Assembly (NCBI RefSeq): GCF_002224365.1
Contig: NZ_CP022437.1
Coordinates: forward strand, 2,046,001 to 2,110,000
DNA: 64,000 bases
Source: Virgibacillus necropolis
Lineage (GTDB): Bacteria; Bacillota; Bacilli; Bacillales; Amphibacillaceae
Reading direction: 5' to 3'
In this document: positions 9,378-18,535 of the stretch, one piece after another
Layout: each line of letters opens with the position of its first letter
Position numbering within the stretch: position 1 is the stretch's first letter
Translations under genes and position numbers: made by a program
The notes under the pieces: model-generated
Seen by the model: only the letters and a program-made list of their open reading frames with translations
The model's database searches: none
Told to the model about the DNA's origin: nothing

Positions 9378-9986
9378 AGTACTGGTACAATGGTCGGCGT
9401 TTCAACAGGATTAGAGCCATACTTCTCATTCACATACTACAGAAGTGGTAGACTTGGTAAGTTTATTGAAGTGAAAGCTGATATCGTTGAAAAGTATCTA
9501 GAAAATAATCCTGGTCAAGATCCAGATAATTTACCGAAGTGGTTTATTACTGCGATGGAATTAGCACCGGAAGCGCATGCGGATACACAATGTGTTATCC
9601 AGCGCTGGGTGGACAGCTCTATTTCAAAAACAGTCAACGCACCTCGAGGATATACGGTTGATCAAGTAGAAAATGTTTATCGCAGGTTATATAATGGTGG
9701 AGCTAAAGGTGGAACTGTTTATGTTGATGGAAGCCGTGATTCTCAAGTATTAACACTTAAAGCAGAAGAAAATACGTTTAGTGATAACAGTACGGACACT
9801 GTTGTCACACCAACAAAACCAAAAGTAGTATTGGTAGATACTGTTCATGAATTAGAAAAAACAAATGTAACTATTGGATCTGAAGTTGGAGATACATGTC
9901 CAGTCTGTCGTAAAGGCAGTGTTGAAGACATGGGTGGATGTAATACATGTACAAATTGTGGAGCACAACTGAAATGTGGGTTATAA
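9378..9986 (+). CDS. nrdJ: Class II ribonucleoside-diphosphate reductase NrdJ, exon 3
   Basis: The last 202 residues plus stop. The exon starts STGTMVGVSTGLEPYFSF, which continues the active-site barrel after the intron 2 junction. It ends in a cysteine-rich tail (CPVCRKGS...GGCNTCTNCGAQLKCGL) that shuttles reducing equivalents from thioredoxin to the active site. ATG 9375 at the intron edge would give a start for an unspliced reading but is not the real beginning. A hairpin at 10058-10087 follows. Confidence 0.88.
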   Translation, partial: STGTMVGVSTGLEPYFSFTYYRSGRLGKFIEVKADIVEKYLENNPGQDPDNLPKWFITAMELAPEAHADTQCVIQRWVDSSISKTVNAPRGYTVDQVENVYRRLYNGGAKGGTVYVDGSRDSQVLTLKAEENTFSDNSTDTVVTPTKPKVVLVDTVHELEKTNVTIGSEVGDTCPVCRKGSVEDMGGCNTCTNCGAQLKCGL

Positions 9987-10385
9987 AACGAGTAAAAAGA
10001 GAACTAGTGTGGTTTTGAAATAAAGTCGTACCGTTTATAAAAAAGTTGCACCGTTTTACCCCTTTAGATATTTTTGTCTAAAGGGGTGTTTCGTTGTAAA
10101 AGGATTTATTTAATGAAATAAATCAGTGTAAACTGAATTTATAGAAATAATATATGGAAGTTGTGAACAAATATACTTAAACTAACGAAGCAGGATAGTT
10201 GAATAAGGGGTTATATTAAAAGGGGGTTGGACTAGCGAAAACAATACCTAATATCATCGATAGTACCGCCGACGGAATATTTTAAAAAGGGAAATTTTGT
10301 GAAAATATGAAATATGTATGAATATTATATTTTTTTGAAATTTATTAACGTAATTCATCGTATTACTTATAAAGGGGGATTTTAT
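9987..10385 (+). other. Intergenic region with repeat copy and hairpin
   Basis: It contains copy 1 of a repeat of about 95 bp (10008-10104). Inside the repeat is a hairpin that can end nrdJ transcription (ACCCCTTTAGA / TCTAAAGGGGT, 10058-10087, then a short T-rich tail). Further on, TTAAACTAACGAAGCAGG (10178-10195) is a short motif repeated near 10999. No coding capacity is supported. Confidence 0.45.
10008..10104 (+). repeat. Intergenic repeat of about 95 bp, copy 1
   Basis: It shares TTGAAATAAAGT, ACCGTTT, a run ending TTTGTCTAAA.GGGGT and GGTAAAA-like ends with 13017-13118. Both copies contain the same hairpin, though copy 2 has lost some pairing. The two copies bracket the lipoprotein and M3 peptidase genes in the same orientation. 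Confidence 0.6.
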
Positions 10386-10910
10386 ATGAAAAAACAAACG
10401 TATAAATTATTTGTAATCGCTTTATTCGCTTCACTTCTTTTATTGACAGCTGGTTGCACAGGAAATGCAGAGCAGGAAACTCAGGATGAAAATATAGAGA
10501 CAATTGAATCCGTATTACAGAAAGCTCTTACAGGACCAAATGATGAATTGAAGAAAATATTTAATAATGAGGAAGTCGAAGACTTAGTACAATATGATAA
10601 AGACCATTTTGAAGAATATTTTGCAACTGAAACATCCTATGTGGAATTTGTAAGTCAAAATAATGGTTCTGGAATACTGATTCAAGCAATGAAATATGAT
10701 TACAACTTTAAAGTAAAAAATATCGAATATGAGAAAACAGAATCTGAAGAGATAATTTATGATTTCACAGTAGAATTGCAGTACCAAAAAGAAGGAAGCG
10801 AAAAATCAGAAATTGAAACAGTAACTGGACAAGCAAATTTAAATGAAGAACATAAAATAGAAGTTATGGAAATACGTATAGGTGAATTTTTGGCTTCCTT
10901 AGTTAATTAA
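10386..10910 (+). CDS. Putative secreted lipoprotein
   Basis: This 174-residue protein has a signal peptide (KKQTYKLFVIALFASLLLL) and a lipobox LTAGC, so it should be lipid-anchored on the outer face of the membrane. The mature part is acidic and rich in glutamate. Residues 35-170 are predicted soluble, with no domain I recognise. ATG 10386 follows AAAGGGGG. The frame upstream to 10314 is not needed. A weak hairpin (CGATC/GATCG followed by T-rich sequence, 10931-10960) may terminate it. Function unknown. Confidence 0.7.
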   Translation: MKKQTYKLFVIALFASLLLLTAGCTGNAEQETQDENIETIESVLQKALTGPNDELKKIFNNEEVEDLVQYDKDHFEEYFATETSYVEFVSQNNGSGILIQAMKYDYNFKVKNIEYEKTESEEIIYDFTVELQYQKEGSEKSEIETVTGQANLNEEHKIEVMEIRIGEFLASLVN

Positions 10911-11134
10911 ATGGTGCAAGAGTTTAACAAGTCGATCATCAAAAGGATCGTCTTCTTTTTTTAGAGATGATTTTTGAATATTGTGGAAATAGAGTTATTT
11001 AACTAACGCAGCAGGATTGTTTAACAACAGAGAAGTTATTCTTTGTGATATTTAACAAAGAGTTATTGTGATTTTACGTTAAGATTAGTGTTTAACATGT
11101 AGAAATACAAAATCAATAAAAAGGGGAGAAATAT

Positions 11135-12877
11135 ATGGAAACATTCAACACATCAGTCCGTTGGGATTTAAGTAATCTCCTATGTGGTCCTGACTTGGAA
11201 AGGTTTGAATGTTATTTAAATAGTATTAAAGAAAAGTTGACAGAAATCGAGGAGTATTCGAAAACCAATATCTTGAATAACAGTGAATTGACCATGATTT
11301 CGCAAATAATAAAAAATATTGAATCAGCAGAATCCTTTTATTACTGCTTAACTACAGAAAACCTTGACCCTTCTCACCTAACATCATTAAACGGATTCGT
11401 ATCAGCATTAAAATCCCAAGTTAGCTTTATATTATCAAATTTGCAAGAAGACCTAAGTAATATGAGTGAAAATCAATTAGTAAATTGGTCAAACAATATT
11501 AATCAAAAAAGTCTTATAGTGGATTTACTTAAGGATGCAGAAACGACAACAAAAGAAGAAAAGGTTGTTTCAAATTTTGCCAGAGAAACATTAGGTGGTC
11601 TTGAAGACCTTTATATACAAGTCCGTAATAATATAAAAATAGATCCAGTCAAAGGAGGGGATGAAATAACTTTTGCTGAAGCAATTAATTTAGCCTTGGC
11701 ACATCCAGAACAATCTAAAAGGATTCAGGTATTCAATGAACTAAACAAAACCCTTGAAACACAAGCGAATATCTTTGCTTCAATATATAATCAAATGGTA
11801 GCACTAAGACTAAATGAAAATAAGATAAAAAAAGTAGACTACCTTGACGAATCTTTAAAATTAAATGGCATATCTAGACCAATACTTAATACTATGTGGA
11901 ATGCAGTAGAATCCAATATACAAGAGCTTTCAAGTTATTTCAAAATAAAAGAAGAAATAGGAACTGAAAAACCCTCTTGGCATGAATTGATGACTTCATC
12001 TCAAAATGAGTCTATTCAAATTACTTTCTCACAAGCTGTTGAAGAAATAACAAAGTCTCTTGAAAAAATTGACAACAATATGTGTGAGTTTGTAAGAAGA
12101 ACAATTACACAAGGATGGGTCGATGCGGAGCAACGAGGAACAAAACCACCTGGTGGATTTTGTGCTCCATTTATTCCAGAAGGTGAATCACGAATTTCAT
12201 TAAGTTTTGATAATAGCATAGATAGTGCTAGAAGACTTGCACACGAACTTGGTCATGCTTGGCATTTTAAACAAATGAAAGATACTCCTTCAATACAATT
12301 TTCAGATGATACATTTGAAATGACAATGGCAGAGACTTCTTCAATCTTTTTTGAAACAGCATTTATTGACTATATTATTCAAAACACCAAAGAAGTTTCA
12401 GTTAAAAAAGCAATTCTTGGGTCAAAGATTGAGCGCAGTCTTAATTATTTGATGTCTATAAGAGGAGCCTTCTTATTTGAGAATGAGTTTTATGAGCGTA
12501 GAAAAAAAGGACAATTGAATGCCAAGCAGATAGAAGAACTTTCGTTAACATGTCAGGAAAAAGCGTATGGAGATAGTTTAATTGAATATGAGTCTTTTGT
12601 ATGGATTAAATATGGACAGTTTTATCAAGCTAATGTTCCTTTTTATAATTATCCATATTCTTTTGGGTTTTTATTAAGTATTGGACTTTTAGAACTAGCT
12701 AAAGAGGATAAACAATTCAAACAAAAGTTTCAAGGGTTCCTGAGTGAAACTGGAATGCTGCCATTAGAACAACTATTTAAGAAACATTTCAATATAGACC
12801 TTTCACAACCAGATTTTTGGCAACAGTCAGTACAAAGATTAATTCAAGATATAGAACTATATAACCATAGTTTGTGA
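11135..12877 (+). CDS. M3-family oligoendopeptidase (PepF-like)
   Basis: A 580-residue zinc metallopeptidase of the thimet/PepF family, expected in the cytoplasm, where it cuts short peptides. The zinc motif is LAHELGHAWHF (about residues 367-377), and the downstream glutamate ligand is in EMTMAETSS. Overall length and the all-helical N-terminal half fit oligoendopeptidase F. The start ATG 11135 is preceded by AAAAGGGGAGAA. It is flanked by short intergenic repeats and stands as a single gene. Confidence 0.88.
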   Translation: METFNTSVRWDLSNLLCGPDLERFECYLNSIKEKLTEIEEYSKTNILNNSELTMISQIIKNIESAESFYYCLTTENLDPSHLTSLNGFVSALKSQVSFILSNLQEDLSNMSENQLVNWSNNINQKSLIVDLLKDAETTTKEEKVVSNFARETLGGLEDLYIQVRNNIKIDPVKGGDEITFAEAINLALAHPEQSKRIQVFNELNKTLETQANIFASIYNQMVALRLNENKIKKVDYLDESLKLNGISRPILNTMWNAVESNIQELSSYFKIKEEIGTEKPSWHELMTSSQNESIQITFSQAVEEITKSLEKIDNNMCEFVRRTITQGWVDAEQRGTKPPGGFCAPFIPEGESRISLSFDNSIDSARRLAHELGHAWHFKQMKDTPSIQFSDDTFEMTMAETSSIFFETAFIDYIIQNTKEVSVKKAILGSKIERSLNYLMSIRGAFLFENEFYERRKKGQLNAKQIEELSLTCQEKAYGDSLIEYESFVWIKYGQFYQANVPFYNYPYSFGFLLSIGLLELAKEDKQFKQKFQGFLSETGMLPLEQLFKKHFNIDLSQPDFWQQSVQRLIQDIELYNHSL

Positions 12878-13390
12878 ATAAGTGTTCTTAAAGTAAATGG
12901 TGCGTTAGTTGAATATTCGCTTTCCGAAATAATCAACCTTTTTTCAAAATGGATTCTTATTATTTATTGTAAAATGTGGGTTCGGGAGGTACTTGTCTTT
13001 ATTTTAAAGCTACAGTTTTTGTGGATTTGAAATAAAGTTACACCGTTTTGAAAAAAAGATGAACCGTTTATTACCCTCTTTGGATGTAATTTGTCTAAAT
13101 AGGGGTTTCTTACGGTAAAAATAATTTAGGGTTATACGAAGTGCCATTTTGTGGAATAAATAAGAAACGATAATTTGCATCTATCAATGAAACAGAGAGC
13201 AAAATTTTTCTACTCTCTGTTCTCTCATGAAAACTTACATTACACAAAATTAACGCCGCAATGGGCGTATACCTGTTTAGTGCAAAATAGGTACATAGTT
13301 TTGCAGAAAAAACGTACATAACTGCAGAGCATAAAGAAAACTCACCGTTTGGCGAAGATAGAGATCGTAGTCGTACATCTTTTTTGTTAT
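12878..13390. other. Intergenic region with decayed repeats and a hairpin
   Basis: It holds repeat copy 2 (13017-13118) and an inverted repeat AACAGAGAG / CTCTCTGTT near 13190-13222 that could act as a terminator. The remaining sequence shows no gene that I can support. Confidence 0.4.
13017..13118 (+). repeat. Intergenic repeat of about 95 bp, copy 2
   Basis: It is similar along its length to 10008-10104: GTGGATTTGAAATAAAGTT, ACCGTTTATTACC, TTTGTCTAAAT.GGGG and ACGGTAAAA. The internal hairpin is partly decayed. Confidence 0.55.
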
Positions 13391-14221
13391 TTATTCAACA
13401 ATACTCACTTCGCGTTCGTTAAGTTCCTGTGTTGGACGATTAGTATGTGAGTGAATTTCTTTAAAACGGTTAATTTGTTCTTTTGACATTTGAAGCGGTT
13501 TTTTAAAAATGAGCCACTTTACTCCTTCGGAACATGGAGGTGTTGTCAACGAACCATTATAAATATATGCTTGCTGATTTTCCGAAATAAAGTGTGCCGG
13601 ATTGATCTTTTTAGTCAATTTACTTGTTTCACCTTTTTGTTTCGGTAAATTCGACCACATTCCTTTCAACGTTTTATTCTCTTTCCCTTCTTCAACAAAA
13701 AATGTTACGACAGCTAGCTTTCCTTCTTTGCTTTTATGAACGAGGTGCATTTCCATATCGTAATGTTCCCCATTTACAGTATGCTCACTTGGAGCGTGGA
13801 AGTGAGATTGACCTAATTGGTATTCTTTTCTATCAAGTCGGAAAGCATTATTTTTCTGCCCCTTGGCGTTTGCTTGAATAGCATGGCCGTTATTTACGAT
13901 TTCAAACGAAGTTGATTCATATTCAAATTGAACCTTTTTTGGTTTCTTCTCAAGTTTAGAGGTTTTAATGTCAACCGGCGACTGTTCTTTCCCACGCTCA
14001 CATTTTTTAAATTCAGAACTCAATTCGGCCCAATTTTCCGGACCTGTTTGTCCATTGTATGACCAATGAGCCTCATCACTTTTCTTTTCTTCTTCTTTTG
14101 TTTGAGGCTGGCTTGTTTCTGTTTTTTGTTCTGGTTTCTCACCCGAACATGCAGTAAGCATTACCCCTAAAAATACAGCTAGAGTCATCAAAAAGAGTTT
14201 CTTCTTGTTGACTATGTACAT
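13391..14221 (-). CDS. Alpha-type carbonic anhydrase, lipoprotein
   Basis: A 276-residue zinc enzyme that interconverts CO2 and bicarbonate. The signal peptide (LFLMTLAVFLGVML) with lipobox LTAC indicates a lipid-anchored, extracytoplasmic protein. It is followed by a charged linker rich in E, K and Q, and an alpha-carbonic anhydrase domain. Visible are HWSYNGQTGPENW, EQSPVDI, the zinc ligands in QSHFHAPSEH and MHLVH, and the conserved NGSLTTPPCSEGV. The start ATG 14221 has AGGAGAGGAACAGT upstream on the minus strand. The gene stands alone among repeats. Confidence 0.9.
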   Translation of the reverse strand: MYIVNKKKLFLMTLAVFLGVMLTACSGEKPEQKTETSQPQTKEEEKKSDEAHWSYNGQTGPENWAELSSEFKKCERGKEQSPVDIKTSKLEKKPKKVQFEYESTSFEIVNNGHAIQANAKGQKNNAFRLDRKEYQLGQSHFHAPSEHTVNGEHYDMEMHLVHKSKEGKLAVVTFFVEEGKENKTLKGMWSNLPKQKGETSKLTKKINPAHFISENQQAYIYNGSLTTPPCSEGVKWLIFKKPLQMSKEQINRFKEIHSHTNRPTQELNEREVSIVE

Positions 14222-15195
14222 ACTGTTCCTCTCCTTTATTAAAATTTCAATTATAAACTAAACTATAATATCTAGAATCTTTACTATCAATCGGCCGAAA
14301 GAACTTTTTTATTGGCAACAGCATCCTTTTTGCAATTCATTGCAACCTATGGCTTGCATGAAAAAATGGACACTCAAATTAGTTTCCTTTTAGAAGGTGG
14401 TTGGGGGACTTCGGTGCCTGATTTGTCAATTGAAGTTGATGATCTTAATAATGCACTAACTCGTATAAAATAAGCAGGAATTCCATTTGAGTATGGAAAG
14501 CCAAGGAGCCATGGGGGTATGCGACGTTTTTACGTTAGGGAACCGTTCGGGAAGCTTGTCAACTTAATCCATCTTTAAATGAATGCATGGACAGGCGCAT
14601 TTCAAAATTTTACGCAAAAGGGCACGCTTGTTTAACAGGTACCTTTTATGAATCGGACCATACTGTAGGAGTTTTCATTCACGAGTGAAGAAATTTTTTA
14701 ATGGAGCGTGGATAATTTTCATGTTCATTAAAAACTTTTAAAGCAAGTAGAGGAGGCTAATCCTCCACTTTTGTTGACTAAATAATACCCCGAATATCAC
14801 AGTCCTAAACAGTTTGTGATCTATTTATCTTATGGGATGATTCCGTCTTTGCATCATTCTTACCCAGTTACATTGTTTACATTATAGTTCAAGAAAAGGG
14901 CGCGATTGTGGAAGTTCAAGGGCAGAAAGTGCTCAAACTTTTTTATAAAAAATGTATACTAATTCACGATAGAAGAATCCATTTTGGTCAATCTTTTTTT
15001 CTTTTTATTTACACTAAACTGTGGTTTTGCGGGATACTTTTGATTAAACTTTATTTTAAGGCTACAACTAGCTTAAAATTTGCTAGTTCTTTTTTTGCCT
15101 ATATTACTTGTTTACCAGTAATTGTTCCTGTATGCTTTTTATAAGAAACAATGTTGCACACGCTAAAAAATTATTCGCTGAAATGAGGAGATAAC
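14222..15195. other. Intergenic region with a VOC pseudogene and a hairpin
   Basis: Apart from the glyoxalase-like remnant (14312-14578), there is a hairpin GAGGAGG...CCTCC followed by a T-rich run (about 14745-14775). Small frames such as 14908-15144 lack ribosome binding sites and protein-like composition. Nothing else can be supported. Confidence 0.4.
14312..14578 (+). pseudogene. Glyoxalase/VOC-family remnant with in-frame stop
   Basis: A frame without a start reads PDLSIEVDDLNNALTRIK, then a TAA stop at 14471-14473. It continues in the same frame as AGIPFEYGKP ... RRFYVREPFGKLVNLIHL to a stop at 14576-14578. The second half is the typical C-terminal module of glyoxalase/bleomycin-resistance (VOC) proteins. 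The missing start and the internal stop make it a relic. Confidence 0.6.
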
Positions 15196-15609
15196 ATGCC
15201 TACACCTAGTATGGAAGACTACATAGAACAAATCTATAACTTAATGGAATCAAAAGGGTATGCGCGAGTTTCAGATATTGCTGAACAGCTAGCTGTTCAT
15301 CCTTCCTCTGTCACAAAAATGGTGCAAAAATTGGACAAGGACGAGTATTTAAATTACGAAAAATATCGTGGATTTATTCTTACTCCAAAAGGGAAAAAAA
15401 TTGGGGAACGTCTTGTATTCCGGCATGAACTATTAGAACAGTTCTTGGAAATAATTGGGGTAGATGAAGATAAAATTTATGAAGACGTTGAAGGAATCGA
15501 ACATCATCTAAGCTGGCATTCAATTGATCGAATTGGTGAATTAGTGCAATATTTTAAAACAGATAAAACAAGAATTGATGACCTGAGAAAGATGGAACAT
15601 GAAAAATAA
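15196..15609 (+). CDS. mntR: Manganese-responsive regulator MntR (DtxR family)
   Basis: A 137-residue transcription factor. It has an N-terminal winged helix ([21 protein letters not shown]) and a dimerisation/metal-binding domain with the expected D8 (SMEDYIEQ), E-rich and histidine ligands (GIEHHLSWH). It binds Mn2+ in the cytoplasm and represses Mn uptake genes. The position directly before yqhO matches B. subtilis. ATG 15196 follows GAGGAGATAAC. Length equals that of the family (about 140). Confidence 0.93.
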   Translation: MPTPSMEDYIEQIYNLMESKGYARVSDIAEQLAVHPSSVTKMVQKLDKDEYLNYEKYRGFILTPKGKKIGERLVFRHELLEQFLEIIGVDEDKIYEDVEGIEHHLSWHSIDRIGELVQYFKTDKTRIDDLRKMEHEK

Positions 15610-15687
15610 TAAATAGTATTTGTCCATTGTTCTAATTTAATTTCCTTATGCTTAAATATGTAAAAAGGCACCATAAGGAGATGGCCA

Positions 15688-16575
15688 ATGAAAATTGATG
15701 TTGTGTTTTCGGGTGGTGGCGTAAAATCATTTGCATTCATAGGCGCATTACGGAGTATGAAAACCAATAATCTTGAAATAGAGCGTGTTGCTGGAACATC
15801 GGCAGGTGCAATTGTAGCTGGGTTACTAGCAGCTAATTATTCACTGACTGAATTAGAAGAAACGATAAATAATTTAAACCTACATGATTTCCTCGATCCT
15901 CCTGCATTAAGTAAGCTTTTTCCATTAAGCAAATGGTTTTACTTATACTATAAGATGGGAATGTATAAGGGAGACCTACTAGAAGAATGGATATACAATC
16001 GCCTTGCTGAAAAAAAGGTTTATACATTTCGCGATATAAAACCAGGTTATTTAAAGGTAGTAATTAGCGATCTTTCGCTTGGTAAACTTGTAGTAATTCC
16101 AGATGATTTAGAACGCGTATATGGTATTACTCCTGATCATTTTGTAATTGCAAGAGCTATTAGAATGAGTGCGGGTTACCCATATTTTTTTATGCCTAAG
16201 GAAATCCTTGGCAAAACAGCGAAGAAAAGTATTATTGTAGACGGAGGCCTGTTAAGTAATTATCCATTATGGATCTTTAATAAGCCAAATGAACGCAATT
16301 TGCGTCCTGTTTTAGGTGTGAAACTTAGTGGCGATCTAAAAAATACAGATCCAAAGAAAATAAAAAACGCTATGGATATGACACAGGCAATGTTCACGAC
16401 TATGAAACAGGCACATGATGTAAGGTATGTTTCAACTTCGCATCAAAAAAATACAATTTTTATTCCGATTAAACATGTAGATACAACTAATTTTAAAATT
16501 GAGGATAACGTAAAGAAAAGTCTAATAGAACTGGGCGAAAAGAATACCAATGAATTTTTAACAAGCTGGCCATAA
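15688..16575 (+). CDS. yqhO: Patatin-like phospholipase family protein YqhO
   Basis: A 295-residue patatin-fold hydrolase. The oxyanion loop FSGGGVKSFAFIGAL, the nucleophile elbow GTSAGA and the catalytic aspartate in VDGGLLSNYP are all present, so the Ser-Asp dyad is intact. It probably cleaves acyl esters of lipids. The physiological substrate is unknown. ATG 15688 follows AAGGAGATGGCC. It converges on yqhP and shares a bidirectional terminator with it. Confidence 0.88.
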   Translation: MKIDVVFSGGGVKSFAFIGALRSMKTNNLEIERVAGTSAGAIVAGLLAANYSLTELEETINNLNLHDFLDPPALSKLFPLSKWFYLYYKMGMYKGDLLEEWIYNRLAEKKVYTFRDIKPGYLKVVISDLSLGKLVVIPDDLERVYGITPDHFVIARAIRMSAGYPYFFMPKEILGKTAKKSIIVDGGLLSNYPLWIFNKPNERNLRPVLGVKLSGDLKNTDPKKIKNAMDMTQAMFTTMKQAHDVRYVSTSHQKNTIFIPIKHVDTTNFKIEDNVKKSLIELGEKNTNEFLTSWP

Positions 16576-16588
16576 CAAACAAATGCTT

Positions 16589-16631
16589 AAACGAAAAAAC
16601 CGAGCCATTAATAAGCTCGGTTTTTTCGTTT
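16589..16631. terminator. Bidirectional terminator between yqhO and yqhP
   Basis: AACGAAAAAACCGAGC and GCTCGGTTTTTTCGTT pair around a short loop, so both strands show a stem followed by T's. It covers the stop and the last codons of yqhP. Confidence 0.85.
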
Positions 16632-16979
16632 ATGTTTATTTCCGTCAATTACACGTAAATGGGTAGCACGTTTACTTGTTTTTCTTTTTATCTGTGATGA
16701 CTGTTTTCTCTTTGCGCTATCAGAAATAGTGAAGTTTTTGGGAGCATATTTTGATTTCGATTGTTTAACCGCACTTTTGTATTTCTTCATATCATTTGAT
16801 GATGCCCTTTTTCTGAAAAAGAAAACATAGATTACCGCAAAAATCGCTAGACCAATTCCAAGCATAACCATTATGTTCGTTAGAAAATCAACCGTATTGG
16901 TAAATAACTGTGTAAGTAAACCAATTGCAGCCAATCCTAATATAATATAAAGAAATGCAGAAAATTTATTACGAAACAT
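16608..16979 (-). CDS. yqhP: Membrane protein YqhP
   Basis: A 123-residue protein with two hydrophobic N-terminal segments (FLYIILGLAAIGLLTQLF and IMVMLGIGLAIFAVIYVFFF) and a long lysine/arginine/serine-rich cytoplasmic tail. Size and position next to yqhO fit YqhP (SA1362-like family). ATG 16979 on the minus strand follows GGAGGACAACTG. An upstream ATG at 16997 would sit on the ribosome binding site. Function unknown. Its last codons are embedded in the shared terminator. Confidence 0.75.
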   Translation of the reverse strand: MFRNKFSAFLYIILGLAAIGLLTQLFTNTVDFLTNIMVMLGIGLAIFAVIYVFFFRKRASSNDMKKYKSAVKQSKSKYAPKNFTISDSAKRKQSSQIKRKTSKRATHLRVIDGNKHKRKNRAY

Positions 16980-17332
16980 CAGTTGTCCTCCTTTCAAAAT
17001 AAACCAGGCAAATTATAGTACTTATTATTCTTTATACCACTTTTATCTAATTTATAGCCTCAATTACTAAAAATTTTACAAAAGCACGAAAAGCAACATC
17101 AATTTGGCCATCTTTAGGTGCAACCATTCCAAGTACAAAAGAAAATCTTGCTACAATAGATTCTTTCCTTTTTTGCTAAAAATATTCAGGTACCGCTATC
17201 TTTTCTTCTAAATAATTATTTTAATGATCTACGTCCTCCATTTTACTAGAAAACGTTCTTATTCACTAGCTTTCTTTATTATTTTTACATGATATCTTTG
17301 ATTGGAATTGGTCATACTATGGATGGAGGTGC
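16980..17332. other. Intergenic region yqhP-yqhR
   Basis: It is divergent, AT-rich and without supported genes. The conserved gene yqhQ that lies here in B. subtilis is missing. Confidence 0.35.
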
Positions 17333-17854
17333 ATGTTTATGGGAAAAAAAGAAAAATTAGAACAAAATAAACAGGAAAAATCATACTCCTTACTGGCTAG
17401 ATCATTGCTTACCGGCTTCATTGGAGGACTTGGTTGGAGTACACTCGGGCTCATCATGTATTATTTTAATTTCTCAAAGGTCAGCCCTACATCTTTCATA
17501 CTACGATCATGGTTGAATGCAAAATGGACACATGAATGGTTGGGTGACCTAATATCAATTGTGATAATAGGAGTTATATCCATTGTAGTTGCATTAGTAT
17601 ACTATGGTTTATTAAGAAAAATAAGTACAATGTGGATTGGAACCTTGTTTGGTATTATTTTATGGGGAATAGTATTTTACTTACTTCAACCCATTTTCCC
17701 AAACATACCGCCATTAAACGAACTTGGTAAAGATACAATTGTATCTACTTTATGTCTCTTTATTTTATATGGAACTTTTATAGGTTATTCCATTTCCTAT
17801 GATTATCGTGATACGGCAATACGTGGACAAGCAACTGAAGAAGGTAATGGATAA
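17333..17854 (+). CDS. yqhR: Conserved membrane protein YqhR
   Basis: A 173-residue protein with four hydrophobic segments (about residues 27-47, 70-92, 99-120 and 135-155) and conserved features such as FIGGLGWSTLGL and WLGDLISIVIIG. The location immediately upstream of aroQ matches YqhR, a bacillar membrane protein of unknown function. ATG 17333 lies close behind GGAGGTG. ATG 17339 is better spaced and may be the real start. A terminator hairpin (AAACAGCTG / TAGCTGTTT, 17853-17880) follows. Confidence 0.75.
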   Translation: MFMGKKEKLEQNKQEKSYSLLARSLLTGFIGGLGWSTLGLIMYYFNFSKVSPTSFILRSWLNAKWTHEWLGDLISIVIIGVISIVVALVYYGLLRKISTMWIGTLFGIILWGIVFYLLQPIFPNIPPLNELGKDTIVSTLCLFILYGTFIGYSISYDYRDTAIRGQATEEGNG

Positions 17855-17881
17855 ACAGCTGAAAAATTAGCTGTTTTTTCT
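17851..17881 (+). terminator. Terminator after yqhR
   Basis: AAACAGCT and AGCTGTTTTTT pair around a short AT loop directly after the yqhR stop. Confidence 0.75.
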
Positions 17882-17885
17882 TTAT

Positions 17886-18010
17886 AGAGGATGTTCAAAA
17901 AGTCACCAAATGATAAACGGCGAATTTCTTCGTTGCGCAGTTTTTCCGGTCCTCAAAACCTTCGCGCCTTGAACTTCTTGTTTCTAATTTGTCGCCTTTT
18001 TGAACCCACA
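17886..18010 (+). repeat. MITE-like intergenic repeat, copy 1
   Basis: About 125 bp with terminal inverted repeats TGTTCAAAAAGTC (17892-17904) and GCCTTTTTGAAC near 17994-18005. It shares CACCAAATGATAAA, CGGTCCTCAAAAC and TTTCTAATTT with copies at 21815-21991 (inverted) and 58022-58145 (same orientation). It has no coding capacity. Confidence 0.8.
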
Positions 18011-18088
18011 CTTATAGTTATTAATATCCCACTGTTTATGATAAACTAAAAAAGTCCGATAATCACGACCGCAAAGGGGATGAGTCGT

Positions 18089-18520
18089 ATGAAACGTCTA
18101 TTATTATTAAATGGTCCAAACTTAAATTTATTAGGAAATCGTGAGAATGACATATATGGTGATTTCTCATTAGAAGACATTGAAAAATCGGTAGAACTTA
18201 TAGCCAAGGAAAATGGTTTTGAACTAGAATGTTTTCAATCGAATCATGAAGGGGAATTGATTGATAGGCTACAGGATGCCACTGGTAAATTTAATGGAAT
18301 AATTTTTAACCCAGCAGCATACACGCATACAAGTATAGCCATACGTGATACGATTAAAGCTATTAAAACCCCTGTTATTGAAGTGCATATCTCAAATGTA
18401 CATAATCGTGAAGAATTCAGGCATCATTCCATGCTTGCGCCTGTATGTTATGGACAGATTGTTGGATTAGGCGTAATGGGCTACAAATTAGCAGCAATGG
18501 CATTTATAGAAAAAAATTAG
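18089..18520 (+). CDS. aroQ: Type II 3-dehydroquinate dehydratase
   Basis: A 143-residue enzyme of the shikimate pathway that converts 3-dehydroquinate to 3-dehydroshikimate in the cytoplasm. It carries the family signature LLLLNGPNLNLLGNRE with the catalytic loop, IFNPAAYTHTSIAIRD, and VHISNVHNREEFRHHS with the catalytic histidine. I chose ATG 18089, since AAAGGGG (18073-18079) is too close to ATG 18080. It is the first gene of an aroQ-yqhT-efp run. Confidence 0.93.
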   Translation: MKRLLLLNGPNLNLLGNRENDIYGDFSLEDIEKSVELIAKENGFELECFQSNHEGELIDRLQDATGKFNGIIFNPAAYTHTSIAIRDTIKAIKTPVIEVHISNVHNREEFRHHSMLAPVCYGQIVGLGVMGYKLAAMAFIEKN

Positions 18521-18535
18521 AAAGGAATGAGAGAA

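Noticed and set aside
5980-9986. Inteins or frameshifts in nrdJ
   Set aside because: The inserts contain stops within two to thirteen codons and carry group I RNA core motifs with U at the exon end and G at the intron end. They do not encode intein blocks.
14908-15144. Small ORF before mntR
   Set aside because: No ribosome binding site, and composition is that of translated AT-rich intergenic DNA.
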